This document shows positions 38,532-48,022 of a stretch of 64,000 bases of DNA, one piece after another; position 1 is the first letter of the stretch; every line of letters starts with the position of its first letter. Position numbers and translations under genes: made by a program. Location: positions 25,719 to 89,718 of the forward strand of contig NZ_BAOQ01000029.1 of NCBI RefSeq assembly GCF_000344155.1, written 5' to 3'. The stretch is from Gordonia paraffinivorans NBRC 108238. Its GTDB lineage: Bacteria; Actinomycetota; Actinomycetes; Mycobacteriales; Mycobacteriaceae. Under the pieces are notes generated by a model. That model was not told where the DNA came from. It saw only the letters and a program-made list of their open reading frames with translations, and searched no databases.

Positions 38532-38744
38532 ATGAAGCAGGGAATCCACCCCGAGTACCAGGCGACCACCGTCGTCTGCGGTTGCGGCAACACCTTCGAG
38601 ACCCGCAGCACCGCTGCCAACGGCCGGATCAACGTCGAGGTCTGCTCGCAGTGCCACCCGTTCTACACCGGCAAGCAGAAGATCCTCGACACCGGCGGCC
38701 GCGTCGCCCGGTTCGAGAAGCGCTACGGCAAGCGCTCCAAGTAG
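38532..38744 (+). CDS. rpmE: 50S ribosomal protein L31 (zinc-binding type)
   Basis: Ribosomal protein of 70 residues. It is the C+ form: VVCGCGNTF and [10 protein letters not shown] supply four cysteines for zinc. The ending [11 protein letters not shown] is typical. The ATG at 38532 follows AAAGGGA. It lies after rho as in M. tuberculosis (Rv1298), although here two minus-strand genes have been inserted between them. Confidence 0.96.
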   Translation: MKQGIHPEYQATTVVCGCGNTFETRSTAANGRINVEVCSQCHPFYTGKQKILDTGGRVARFEKRYGKRSK

Positions 38745-38752
38745 GCCCCACG

Positions 38753-38799
38753 ACGACGCCCGCCCGACGCACCAGTCGGGACGGGCGTCGTTTGTGTTT
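38753..38799 (+). terminator. Rho-independent terminator after rpmE
   Basis: ACGACGCCCGCCCGAC-type arm (38753-38768) pairs with 38775-38791 with a single bulged A and a 6-base loop, followed by TTTGTGTTT. Confidence 0.8.
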
Positions 38800-38892
38800 G
38801 GTCGGCTTCCCCCATCCCGGCCGGGAAAAGGCGCACAGTGGTCGTGCAGGTTCTTCTCCCGCCGGATTCCTTCTTCGCAAGTGAGGTTCGCA

Positions 38893-39969
38893 GTGAGTAC
38901 GCAGAGTCCGTCGGCCATCGATGACATCCTGGCCGAGCACGCCGGTCTCGAACGTCAGCTCTCCGACCCCTCGCTGCACGACGACCCGGCGGCCGCCCGC
39001 CGCGTGGGCAAGCGCTTTGCCGAACTGGCGCCGATCATGGCGACCTACAAGAAGCTCACGGCGGCCCGCGAAGATCTCGAGGCCGCTCGCGAGCTCGCCG
39101 CCGACGATCCCTCGTTTGCCTCGGAGATCCCGGCCCTGGAGGAGAAGGTCGACGAGCTCGACGCCGCGCTGACCGACCTGCTGGCCCCGCGCGACCCGCA
39201 CGACGCCGACGACGTGGTCCTCGAGATCAAGTCCGGCGCCGGCGGCGAGGAGTCGGCGTTGTTCGCTTCCGATCTCGCCCGGATGTACCTGAAGTACTGC
39301 GAACGGCGCGGCTGGAAGACCGAGGTCCTCGGCATCACCGAGTCCGATCTCGGCGGCTACAAGGAGGCGACGTTCTCCATCAAGGCCCGCGAGCCTTCCC
39401 GCGACGGCGTGTGGTCGCGCCTGAAGTTCGAGGGCGGCGTCCACCGCGTCCAGCGCGTGCCGGTCACCGAGTCGCAGGGCCGCATCCACACCTCCGCCGC
39501 GGGCGTGTTGATCTACCCGGAACCCGAGGAGATCGCCGAGGTCTCCATCGACGAGTCCGACCTGCGCATCGACGTCTACCGCTCGTCCGGCAAGGGCGGC
39601 CAGGGTGTCAACACCACCGACTCGGCGGTCCGCATCACCCACCTGCCCACCGGCATCGTCGTGACGTGCCAGAACGAGCGGTCGCAGCTGCAGAACAAGG
39701 CCCGTGCCATGCAGGTTCTCGCCGCGCGTCTGCAGGCTGCCGCCGAGGAGGAGGCCGAGGCCGCGGCCGCGGAGGGGCGTGCCGCGCAGATCCGCACGGT
39801 GGACCGCTCCGAGCGCATCCGCACCTACAACTTCCCCGAGAACCGCATTACCGATCACCGCATCGGGTACAAGGCCAACAACCTCGACGCGGTCCTCGCC
39901 GGCGACATGGACGCCCTGCTCGACGCGCTGTCGGCGGCCGACCGCCAGGCCCGCATGGAAGCCGAATAG
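38893..39969 (+). CDS. prfA: Peptide chain release factor 1
   Basis: Class I release factor for UAA and UAG, 358 residues. The peptidyl-tRNA hydrolysis motif GGQ is in [19 protein letters not shown], and the stop-codon recognition tripeptide region reads [14 protein letters not shown] (PVT where E. coli has PAT). The GTG at 38893 gives the mycobacterial N-terminus; in-frame codons further upstream lie in the terminator. The GGQ glutamine is modified by PrmC, encoded 6 bp downstream. Confidence 0.95.
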   Translation: MSTQSPSAIDDILAEHAGLERQLSDPSLHDDPAAARRVGKRFAELAPIMATYKKLTAAREDLEAARELAADDPSFASEIPALEEKVDELDAALTDLLAPRDPHDADDVVLEIKSGAGGEESALFASDLARMYLKYCERRGWKTEVLGITESDLGGYKEATFSIKAREPSRDGVWSRLKFEGGVHRVQRVPVTESQGRIHTSAAGVLIYPEPEEIAEVSIDESDLRIDVYRSSGKGGQGVNTTDSAVRITHLPTGIVVTCQNERSQLQNKARAMQVLAARLQAAAEEEAEAAAAEGRAAQIRTVDRSERIRTYNFPENRITDHRIGYKANNLDAVLAGDMDALLDALSAADRQARMEAE

Positions 39970-39975
39970 GCGGCG

Positions 39976-40854
39976 ATGTCGGGTGAGCCGGCCCGGGTGG
40001 CCGACGAGATCCGCGCCGCCGCGGCACGGCTCGCCGAGTCCGGCGTCGATTCGGCGCGACGCGACGCCGAGTGGCTGATGGCCCACGTGCTCGGCTGCGA
40101 TCCGGGGCGCCTGGTGGTCGTCGACACCGTCGCCGACACCGAGGTGCAGGCCTTTCGGGAGGCGGTCGAACAGCGTGCACGTCGCACGCCCCTGCAGCAC
40201 ATCGTCGGGACCGCCGCGTTCGGGCCGCTCGAACTGGCCGTCGGCCCCGGCGTGTTCATCCCGCGCCCGGAGACCGAGTTACTCCTGGAATGGGCCGTCG
40301 GGGTGGCGGGTTCGCTGCCGCAGGGCGCCCGGGCGGTTGACCTGTGCAGCGGCAGCGGCGCGCTCGCCCTGGGACTGGCGACGATGGCGCCGTCGGTGCG
40401 GGTCACCGCGGTCGAGATCGACGACGACGCGTTGGTCTGGTTGCGCCGCAACGTCTCCGGCGCCCCGGACGAGGTCCGCGAGCGGGTGCGGGTGCTCGCC
40501 GCCGACGCCACCGACCCGGCCCGGATCGGATCGGCGATCCCCGACGGCAGTGTTTCGCTCGTCGTCACCAACCCTCCCTATGTGCCCCTGGATGCCGAGG
40601 TGTCGGCCGAGGTGGCCCACGACCCCGCGCGCGCCGTCTACGGCGGGGACGACGGGATGTCGGTCATCGTCGGGTTGGTCCCGGTGGTCGCGTCGATGCT
40701 CGAGGTCGGGGGACAGTTGGGCATCGAGCACGACGACACCACCTCGGAGGCGGTCGTCGACTGCCTGCTGGCCGACGGCGCCTTCGACGAGGTGACGGCC
40801 CGGCGGGATCTCGCGGGGCGTCAGCGCTTCGTCACCGCACGTCGCGTCCGCTGA
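39976..40854 (+). CDS. prmC: Release factor glutamine methyltransferase PrmC
   Basis: SAM-dependent N5-glutamine methyltransferase (292 residues) acting on the GGQ motif of release factors. The SAM site is DLCSGSGALALGLA and the catalytic motif NPPY is in VVTNPPYVPLDAEV. FIPRPETELLLEWA is the family signature. It follows prfA by 6 bp, so enzyme and substrate are co-expressed. Confidence 0.95.
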   Translation: MSGEPARVADEIRAAAARLAESGVDSARRDAEWLMAHVLGCDPGRLVVVDTVADTEVQAFREAVEQRARRTPLQHIVGTAAFGPLELAVGPGVFIPRPETELLLEWAVGVAGSLPQGARAVDLCSGSGALALGLATMAPSVRVTAVEIDDDALVWLRRNVSGAPDEVRERVRVLAADATDPARIGSAIPDGSVSLVVTNPPYVPLDAEVSAEVAHDPARAVYGGDDGMSVIVGLVPVVASMLEVGGQLGIEHDDTTSEAVVDCLLADGAFDEVTARRDLAGRQRFVTARRVR

Positions 40855-40945
40855 CAGCCGTTCGACCCGCACACCGCGGCGTGATCGCGCGACGTGCCCC
40901 CCGACGTGTCTCGGTCGCGGTCCTCCCACATGAAAGGATGGACGG

Positions 40946-41605
40946 GTGAGCACAGTTTTCGACTGCAACGATCCGCAGAGCCGTTCGGCGGGAATCCGGG
41001 CGGCCGTCGGGGCGGCGAAGGGCGGACGCCTGGTGGTCATCCCCACCGACACGCTCTACGGCATCGGTTGCGATGCCTTCGATTCCGACGCCGTCGGGGC
41101 TCTGCTCGCGGCCAAGCACCGCGGTCGTGGCATGCCGGTGCCCGTCCTCGTAGGCTCCTGGCACACGATCGACGGACTGGTGTTGTCGGTTCCACAGGCC
41201 GCCCGCGACCTCATCGAGGCGTTCTGGCCGGGCGGGCTGAGCCTGGTGGTCCGCCAGGCGCCCTCGCTGGCATGGGACCTCGGCGACACCGACGGCACCG
41301 TGATGTTGCGCATGCCGCTGCACCCGGTGGCGATCGAGGTGCTGCGCGAGGTGGGGCCGATGGCGGTCTCGAGCGCGAACGTCTCCGGCCGTCCGCCGGC
41401 GACCACCGTCGAGGAGGCGCAGGAGCAGCTCGGCGACGAGGTCGCGGTCTATCTCGACGGCGGCCCCGCCCCGATCGCCCGGCCCTCCACGATCGTCGAT
41501 GTCTCCGGCGGCGAGCCGCGGATCCTCCGCGAGGGCGCCATCACGACCGCCGAGATCGCAGAGGTGCTCGACGTCGATCCGTCGTCGCTGCTCCCGGGGT
41601 CATGA
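40946..41605 (+). CDS. L-threonylcarbamoyladenylate synthase (Sua5/YrdC/TsaC family)
   Basis: Makes threonylcarbamoyl-AMP, the first step of the t6A37 modification of ANN-decoding tRNAs, from threonine, bicarbonate and ATP. 219 residues with the YrdC fold: VVIPTDTLYGIGCDAF near the N-terminus, KHRGRGMPVPVLVG, FWPGGLSLVV, and AVSSANVSG. The C-terminal Sua5 extension is absent, as in TsaC-type proteins. It matches Rv1301 in position. Confidence 0.93.
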   Translation: MSTVFDCNDPQSRSAGIRAAVGAAKGGRLVVIPTDTLYGIGCDAFDSDAVGALLAAKHRGRGMPVPVLVGSWHTIDGLVLSVPQAARDLIEAFWPGGLSLVVRQAPSLAWDLGDTDGTVMLRMPLHPVAIEVLREVGPMAVSSANVSGRPPATTVEEAQEQLGDEVAVYLDGGPAPIARPSTIVDVSGGEPRILREGAITTAEIAEVLDVDPSSLLPGS

Positions 41606-41654
41606 CCGGGCGCGTCGAGGCCGCAGACGGCACGCGAGTGCGGCGGGGACGAGC

Positions 41655-42893
41655 ATGACGGGGGAGACAATGGGAACCGGCGAGGTCACGACCGGCGATC
41701 GCCGCGTCGACGCGCTCATCGCGCGGGAGGTGCGGCGTCGCGCGTCGTCGCTGCAACTGATCGCGAGCGAGACCGAACCCACTCCCGGGGTCCGTGCGGC
41801 GATGGCGTCGGTCTTCGACGCGAAATACGCTGAGGGACAACCGACTTCGCGATTCCACGGTGGGTGCGAGGTCGTCGACGAACTCGAGGAGCTCGCGGTC
41901 GCCCGTGCCCGCGAGTTGTTCGGCGCGGGCTACGCCAACGTGCAGCCGCTGTCGGGCACTGCGGCCAATCTCGCTGTGTTCGCGGCGTTCGCGCAGCCCG
42001 GCGACCCGGTGCTCGCGCTGCGACTCGACCAGGGCGGACACCAGACCCACGGGTCCCGGGCCAATTTCTCCGGGCGCTGGTTCACCCCGTTGCACTACGG
42101 CCTGCGCGCCGACGACGAGCTCGTCGACTACGACCAGGTCCGAGAACTCGCGCTGGTCCACCGGCCGCGCCTGCTGGTGGTCGGGGCCACCTCCTACTCC
42201 CGATCGTTCGACTACCCCCTGCTGCGGCAGATCGCCGACGAGGCCGCGTGCATCCTGCTCGTCGACGCGGCGCACCTCGCCGGGCACGCCGCGGCCGGAA
42301 CGCTGCCCTCGCCCGTGCCGTACGCCGACGTGGTCACCTTCTCCACCAACAAGGTCTTCCGCGGGCCGCGCGGCGGCGTCATCCTGGCCCGCGCCGAATA
42401 CGAGCGGGTGCTGCGCAAGGCCGTGCATCCGTTCACGCAGGGCGGACCGTCGATGCACGCCGTCGCCGCCAAGGCGGTCGCCTTCGCCGAGAGCGCGACC
42501 GAGGACTTCGCCGCCTACGTGCGGACGACGGTCGAACTGGCGCAGGACCTGTCGGCCGAACTCGCCGTCCGCGGCCTGCGGGTCGTCTCCGGCGGCACCG
42601 ACACCCACCAGGCGGTCGTCGACGTCTCGCCGCTCGGCATCTCCGGGGTCGACGCCCAGCATCGCCTGTCCCGCGCCGGGATCGTCGTGGACAAGGCCGT
42701 CCTGCCCTTCGAGACCCGCCCCGTCAACGAGGGCTCGGCCATCCGCATCGGGACGCCCGTGCCCGCCGCGCTCGGCCTGACCACGGACCGGATACCCGCG
42801 CTGGCCGACGCCATGGTCGCCGCGATGGCGACGCCCGACCACGCCGAACACGATCGGATCCACCGTGAGATCTCCCGTCTCACAACCGGGTAG
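41655..42893 (+). CDS. GlyA-like PLP enzyme, diverged serine hydroxymethyltransferase homologue
   Basis: Fold-type I aminotransferase-like protein (412 residues) homologous to serine hydroxymethyltransferase. Retained: LIASET, DAKYAEGQP, GGHQTHGS, DAAH before the PLP, and a lysine in STNKVFRGPRGG. Changed: the residue before that Lys is Asn, where SHMT has His (THK), and the QPHSG motif reads QPLSG. These changes suggest altered chemistry, perhaps an aldolase or transaminase-like role; folate-dependent activity is doubtful. A GlyA paralogue sits between sua5 and wecA in other actinobacteria (I recall Streptomyces), but not in M. tuberculosis. Start could also be ATG 41670, which has a better GGGGGAG. 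Confidence 0.85.
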   Translation: MTGETMGTGEVTTGDRRVDALIAREVRRRASSLQLIASETEPTPGVRAAMASVFDAKYAEGQPTSRFHGGCEVVDELEELAVARARELFGAGYANVQPLSGTAANLAVFAAFAQPGDPVLALRLDQGGHQTHGSRANFSGRWFTPLHYGLRADDELVDYDQVRELALVHRPRLLVVGATSYSRSFDYPLLRQIADEAACILLVDAAHLAGHAAAGTLPSPVPYADVVTFSTNKVFRGPRGGVILARAEYERVLRKAVHPFTQGGPSMHAVAAKAVAFAESATEDFAAYVRTTVELAQDLSAELAVRGLRVVSGGTDTHQAVVDVSPLGISGVDAQHRLSRAGIVVDKAVLPFETRPVNEGSAIRIGTPVPAALGLTTDRIPALADAMVAAMATPDHAEHDRIHREISRLTTG

Positions 42894-42953
42894 CGTTGTC
42901 CGGGTGTCAGCGTCAGAGTGTGCGGGATCCCGAGCCCGCGGGGTGGTGAGCCG

Positions 42954-44156
42954 ATGAACGGCCCCGGCCTGCTGCTCGCCGCCGCCACCGACGGGGGAGG
43001 GGCGGGTGTGCCGCTGCGCGAGCTCCTGCTCGTCGGGCTGACCGCCGCCGCGATGACCTACCTGCTGACATCCGCGGTCCGCGTCTTCGCCATCAAGGCG
43101 GGCGCCGTCGCCGTGCCGCGCGTGCGGGACGTGCACGTCATCCCGACCCCGCGGCTCGGCGGTCTCGGCATGTTCGGCGGGGTGGTGGCCGGCATCGCGC
43201 TCGCCGCGAACCTCCCGGCGCTCAACCGGGGCTTCGCCTACACCACCGACATGACCGCGGTGATCGCCGCCGGAACCGTGATCGTCCTGGTCGGCGTCGT
43301 CGACGACCGATGGGGCCTCGACGCGCTGACCAAGTTCGTCGGGCAACTCACCGCCGCCGGGGTCCTCGTGCTGCTGGGGATCAGCTGGATACAGCTACCG
43401 GTTCCCTTCGCCGACATCGGAACCGTCGTGCTCGACCCGCTGCAGGCGGGTCTGCTCACCGTGGCGATCACGGTGGCCACGATCAACGCGATCAACTTCG
43501 TCGACGGCCTCGACGGCCTCGCCGCGGGGCTCGGCCTCATCGCGGCGTCGGCGATCTGCATGTTCTCGCTCGGTCTGCTCCGCGACCAGGGTGGCGACGT
43601 CAGTTACTACCCGCCGGCGCTCATCTCGGTGGCCCTCGCCGGCGCGTGCCTCGGCTTCCTGCCGCACAACTTCTCCCCGGCCCGCATCTTCATGGGGGAT
43701 TCCGGCGCGATGCTCATCGGCCTGATGCTCGCCGCGGCGTCGACGAGCGCCTCGGGCCGCATCGCGGTCAACGCCTACGGGCCGGCCGACCTCTTCACCC
43801 TGCTGTCGCCGCTCATCCTCGTCGCGGCCGTCGTCTTCATCCCGATGCTCGACATGCTGCTGGCCGTGATCCGGCGGACCAGGGCGGGAGTCGGCTTCTA
43901 CACGCCGGACAAGATGCACCTGCACCACCGCCTGCTCGAGCTGGGGCATTCGCAACGGCGGGTCGCGCTCATCATCTATCTCTGGGTCGGTGTGCTGGCG
44001 TTCTCGGCGGCGGCGAGCACCCTTTTCCCGCTGTCGGTCGTCGCACCGGTCTTCGCCGCGGGCCTCGTCGTCGCCCTGCTGGCGACGATGGCGCCGCGGC
44101 TGGCGCGCCGGTTCGCCGAGTTCCGCACCCGCGGGTTGGCCGACCGCTCCGCCTGA
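42954..44156 (+). CDS. wecA: Polyprenyl-phosphate N-acetylglucosamine-1-phosphate transferase WecA
   Basis: Membrane enzyme (400 residues, about 11 helices) that transfers GlcNAc-1-phosphate to decaprenyl phosphate and so begins arabinogalactan linker synthesis in Mycobacteriales (Rv1302, also called rfe). Motifs: VGVVDDRWGLD, NFVDGLDGLAAG, FMGDSGAMLIG, and the HLHHRLLELGHS histidine motif. The ATG at 42954 follows GGTGAG. The last gene before the ATP synthase operon, as in mycobacteria. Confidence 0.94.
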   Translation: MNGPGLLLAAATDGGGAGVPLRELLLVGLTAAAMTYLLTSAVRVFAIKAGAVAVPRVRDVHVIPTPRLGGLGMFGGVVAGIALAANLPALNRGFAYTTDMTAVIAAGTVIVLVGVVDDRWGLDALTKFVGQLTAAGVLVLLGISWIQLPVPFADIGTVVLDPLQAGLLTVAITVATINAINFVDGLDGLAAGLGLIAASAICMFSLGLLRDQGGDVSYYPPALISVALAGACLGFLPHNFSPARIFMGDSGAMLIGLMLAAASTSASGRIAVNAYGPADLFTLLSPLILVAAVVFIPMLDMLLAVIRRTRAGVGFYTPDKMHLHHRLLELGHSQRRVALIIYLWVGVLAFSAAASTLFPLSVVAPVFAAGLVVALLATMAPRLARRFAEFRTRGLADRSA

Positions 44157-44216
44157 TTCCCGGCTCGGTGCTGGTCAGTGCGCTGATCCGGGGACCGAGG
44201 GTGGGAGAACGACCCA

Positions 44217-44247
44217 TTGGTAAGGGAACCATAAGACCGTGTACTAT
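44217..44247 (+). promoter_or_regulatory. Candidate ATP synthase operon promoter
   Basis: TTGGTA (44217-44222) and TACTAT (44242-44247) are 19 bp apart in the 287-bp gap before atpI, predicting a start near 44254 and a leader of about 190 nt. The spacing is slightly long. A weaker TAGGGT at 44347-44352 is an alternative. Confidence 0.5.
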
Positions 44248-44443
44248 CAGCCGTAGTAGTCGCGGGAAAGGGGACTGTCCGGACTCCACGGACCGTCGGC
44301 CCACCGCGACGCATACCCCCCGGTGATCCACCTGGGAGGGTGTTGGTAGGGTCACACCGGACGAGCTGAGCAGCCTCTGGGCTGCTGCCTGCTCATGGGT
44401 GCCCCGCGCCGTCGGTACGGATCTGAGAGCTGAGGAGAGGGAC

Positions 44444-44857
44444 ATGGCCACATCTGCCCCTGATTCGGCTCCCGTCTATCCGCAGGCGCCGACCGGCCTT
44501 CGTCGTCCGGCGATCATCGCCGGCGGCATCACTCTGGTGGTCGCGGTGGTCTCGATTCTCGTCGGGCATCCGCTCTTCGCAGTGTTCTTCCTGCTCGGAG
44601 TCGCGGCAATCCTCGTCAACGCACTGCTCGTGAAGCGTGCTGTCGACACGGTCACCGCCGAGCTGAACCCCCGCAAGACCGCACTTGCTCTCAACTCCGC
44701 CATGCGCCTGGGTGCCATCACGGTACTCGCGCTGCTGGCGGCGTTTCTGGTCCAACCCGACGGGTTGGGCGCGATGTTCGGACTCGCCATCGGCCAGGTG
44801 GTCTTGGTGCTGAACACGGTCATTCCGGTGATGAAAGGACTTCGTAGCCAACCATGA
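44444..44857 (+). CDS. atpI: ATP synthase-associated protein AtpI-like (Rv1303 type)
   Basis: Small membrane protein, 137 residues, about four hydrophobic segments ([67 protein letters not shown]). It is the first gene of the atp operon; AtpI proteins assist c-ring assembly or Mg uptake in other bacteria, though sequence conservation is low. GAGGAGAGG precedes the ATG at 44444. It overlaps atpB by 4 bp. Confidence 0.88.
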   Translation: MATSAPDSAPVYPQAPTGLRRPAIIAGGITLVVAVVSILVGHPLFAVFFLLGVAAILVNALLVKRAVDTVTAELNPRKTALALNSAMRLGAITVLALLAAFLVQPDGLGAMFGLAIGQVVLVLNTVIPVMKGLRSQP

Positions 44858-45603
44858 CGACCGCCTTCTACCTTGCTGCAGAGGATGGCGAACCAGCCAT
44901 TCAGGTGGGGCATTACACCAAGTTCGAGCTTTTCGGGTTGACCTTCAACCTCGAGACCATCATCGCCACGTGCATCGCGGCGCTGATCATGCTCCTGCTG
45001 GCTTTCTATCTGAAGTCCAAGGTCACCTCGACCGGCGTCCCCTCCGGCGTCCAGCTGTTCTGGGAGGCCGTGACGATCCAGATGCGTCAGCAGGTCGAGA
45101 GCGCCATCGGCATGAAGGTCGCGCCTTACGTCCTTCCGCTGGCGGTCTCGCTGTTCACCTTCATCCTGATCTCGAACTGGCTGTCGATCCTCCCGGTCCA
45201 GGTCGGCCATCACGAGATCCTCAAGCCGCCCGCAGCGGACGTGAACTTCGCCTACGCGCTCGCGGTCTTCGTCTTCATCTGGTACCAGATCGCCGGCTTC
45301 CGGGCCCGTGGTCTGCTGGGCCACCCGCTGCGCATCGTCAAGGGTCACGTGGCATTCCTCGCGCCGATCAACATCATCGAGGAGTTCACCAAGCCGATCT
45401 CGCTGTCGCTCCGACTCTTCGGCAACGTCTTCGCCGGCAGCATGATGGTCGCCCTGATCGCGCTGTTCCCGCCGTACATCATGTGGGCGCCGAATGCGAT
45501 CTGGAAGTCCTTCGAGCTCTTCGTGGGTCTGATCCAGGCATTCATCTTCGCCCTGCTGACGATCCTCTACTTCTCCCAGTCGATGGAGACCGAGGACCAC
45601 TGA
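44854..45603 (+). CDS. atpB: ATP synthase F0 subunit a
   Basis: Proton-channel subunit of F0, 249 residues with five or six membrane helices. The essential arginine is in [20 protein letters not shown] and [20 protein letters not shown] are typical. The start overlaps atpI (ATGA). A 133-bp gap without a gene separates it from atpE. Confidence 0.96.
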   Translation: MTTAFYLAAEDGEPAIQVGHYTKFELFGLTFNLETIIATCIAALIMLLLAFYLKSKVTSTGVPSGVQLFWEAVTIQMRQQVESAIGMKVAPYVLPLAVSLFTFILISNWLSILPVQVGHHEILKPPAADVNFAYALAVFVFIWYQIAGFRARGLLGHPLRIVKGHVAFLAPINIIEEFTKPISLSLRLFGNVFAGSMMVALIALFPPYIMWAPNAIWKSFELFVGLIQAFIFALLTILYFSQSMETEDH

Positions 45604-45658
45604 CCCGCCCGCGAGGGCACCTCGTGGCCACCCGGCCGCGACCCACAATCACACATGA

Positions 45659-45988
<330 letters not shown>

Positions 45989-46031
45989 TCCAGCTCCCCT
46001 TGTCGCCGAGTAGAAACGACACCTCCCCACA

Positions 46032-46520
46032 ATGACGCTTGCTGCAGAGAACTTCCTACTTCCCAATGGAACGTTCTTCGTTGTCCTGCTCATCTTCGTG
46101 ATTTTGCTGCTGGTCATCCGCAAGTTCGTGGTTCCACCGATTCAGCAGGTCCTCGAGGAGCGGGACGAGATGATCCGCCGCACCTCCGATGACAATCGGG
46201 CTGCCGCCGCCGAATTCGAGGACGCGGACGTCCAGTTCCGTGAACTCCTGAAGGAGGCTCGCGGTGAGGCCACTGCCACGCGCGACGCGGCTCGCGCGCA
46301 GGGCCGGGAACAGCTCAACGAGATGAAGCAGCGAGCGACCGCCGAGGCCGATGCCGCCCTGCAGTCGACCAGCGCAGAGCTGGCGGCTCAGGGTGAGCAG
46401 GCCGCCTCGACGGCTGCGGCCGATGTGGACGCACTCGCCCGTACTCTCGCGGCGCGTGTTCTCGGTGTCGACTCGGCCTCTATCACGGACACCCGATCGA
46501 CGAGCGGAGCGGTGAACTAG
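46032..46520 (+). CDS. atpF: ATP synthase F0 subunit b
   Basis: Peripheral-stalk subunit, 162 residues: one N-terminal membrane helix (TFFVVLLIFVILLLVIRKFVV) followed by a long Ala/Glu/Arg coiled coil that dimerises with the b part of the following fused subunit. The stop is only two bases before the next start. Confidence 0.95.
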   Translation: MTLAAENFLLPNGTFFVVLLIFVILLLVIRKFVVPPIQQVLEERDEMIRRTSDDNRAAAAEFEDADVQFRELLKEARGEATATRDAARAQGREQLNEMKQRATAEADAALQSTSAELAAQGEQAASTAAADVDALARTLAARVLGVDSASITDTRSTSGAVN

Positions 46521-46522
46521 AA

Positions 46523-47950
46523 ATGGCTGCTGCCAACACTGAAACTGAATCCGACCAGGGCCCCATCGGGACCTGGCTCCACGACATCGGTGCCGCTTTC
46601 GACTGGCAGATCTTCGTCGCTCAGCTCGTCGGCTTCGCCGTCATCCTCTTCCTCCTGTGGAAGTTCGTCCGCCCGCCCGTGCAGAAGATGATGCGGGACC
46701 GGCAGGACACGGTGCGTGCGCAGCTCGCCGAGGCGGAGGCCGCCAAGCAGCGCGTCGCCGAAGCGAAGAAGGCACATGAGAAGGCCGTTGCCGAGGCGAA
46801 GGCCGAGGCCGTGCAGATGCAGAAGGATGCGGCGGCCGACGCCGAGAACATCGCTGCCGACATGCGCGCCCAGGCCGATCACGAGGTCAAGCGCATCACC
46901 GAACACGGGCGAGCCCAGGTTGCCCAGGTGTGTGCCAACCTCGTCCGTCAGCTGCGTGCCGACCTCGGCCTCGCGGCCATCGACCGGGCCGGCGAGATCG
47001 TCCGCGGCCACCTGTCCGACAGCTCGGCCCAGGCCGCCAGCGTCGACCGGGTGATCGGCGAGCTCGAGCAGATGGCCTCGAGCGCATCGAACACGGTTCC
47101 GTCCAGCGCCAAGCTGGTCGGCCTGCATTCGATGCGTGCCGCCAGCCGTGACTCGGCGCTCGCGGTCGCCGACAAGTTCGACGAGCTCGCCAAGGACCTC
47201 GACAGCGCTGCGCTGACCGCTGCGGCCGACGATCTGACCGCGGTCGTCAACTTCCTCGGTGACAACCCGGTGCTGCGCAAGCGCCTGGTCGAGGACGACG
47301 ACAACGTCGCGGGCAAGAAGCAGTTGGTCCACAGCCTCCTCGACGGCAAGGTCGCCCCCGTCGTCGTCGAGGTCGTCGCGGAGGCCGCCGTTCAGCGGTG
47401 GTCCTCGGCCGGCGATCTGATCGCCGCACTGCGTCGCCAGAACACCCTCATCGTGCTGACCGCCGCCGAGCGTGACGGTGTGATCGAGCAGGTCGAAGAC
47501 GAGCTGTTCCGGGTCAGCCGCATCCTGGAGGCCAACCCGCAGCTGGCCACGCTGCTGTCGGACTACAACAAGGACGCCGACAAGCGCGTCGACCTCCTGC
47601 AGAAGCTGGTCGGCGAGAAGGTCGGCAGCCACACCTGGTCGCTGCTCTCGTCGACCGTTCGCCTGCTGCACGGCCAGGCGGCCGACATCGCGGTGGATCA
47701 GCTGGCCGAGCTGGCCGCTGCCCGTCGCGGAGAGGCCGTCGCACACGTCGAGTCGGCCGCGCCCCTCACGGATGCGCAGGTCGCACGCCTCTCGACCGTC
47801 CTCAGCGGGATCTACGGTCGCACGATCTCGGTGCAGACCGAGGTCAAGCCGGAGCTGCTCGGCGGGCTGCGCATCAGCGTCGGCGACGAGGTCATCGACG
47901 CCGACGTCGCCACCCGGCTGGCCAAGGCGGCCGAGACCCTGCCGCGCTGA
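46523..47950 (+). CDS. atpH: ATP synthase fused b-delta subunit
   Basis: 475-residue fusion typical of Mycobacteriales: an N-terminal b-type membrane helix (FVAQLVGFAVILFLLWKFVRPP) and coiled coil, a helical linker, then a complete delta (OSCP) domain from about residue 270 ending with GGLRISVGDEVIDADVATRLAK. It bridges F0 and the top of F1. The fusion is a useful lineage marker. Confidence 0.96.
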   Translation: MAAANTETESDQGPIGTWLHDIGAAFDWQIFVAQLVGFAVILFLLWKFVRPPVQKMMRDRQDTVRAQLAEAEAAKQRVAEAKKAHEKAVAEAKAEAVQMQKDAAADAENIAADMRAQADHEVKRITEHGRAQVAQVCANLVRQLRADLGLAAIDRAGEIVRGHLSDSSAQAASVDRVIGELEQMASSASNTVPSSAKLVGLHSMRAASRDSALAVADKFDELAKDLDSAALTAAADDLTAVVNFLGDNPVLRKRLVEDDDNVAGKKQLVHSLLDGKVAPVVVEVVAEAAVQRWSSAGDLIAALRRQNTLIVLTAAERDGVIEQVEDELFRVSRILEANPQLATLLSDYNKDADKRVDLLQKLVGEKVGSHTWSLLSSTVRLLHGQAADIAVDQLAELAAARRGEAVAHVESAAPLTDAQVARLSTVLSGIYGRTISVQTEVKPELLGGLRISVGDEVIDADVATRLAKAAETLPR

Positions 47951-48022
47951 CGCCATCCAGATCACCCGAACACACCAAGCCCCATAAAGCCACAGAGCTA
48001 ATCAAGGAAAGACGAGAACCCC

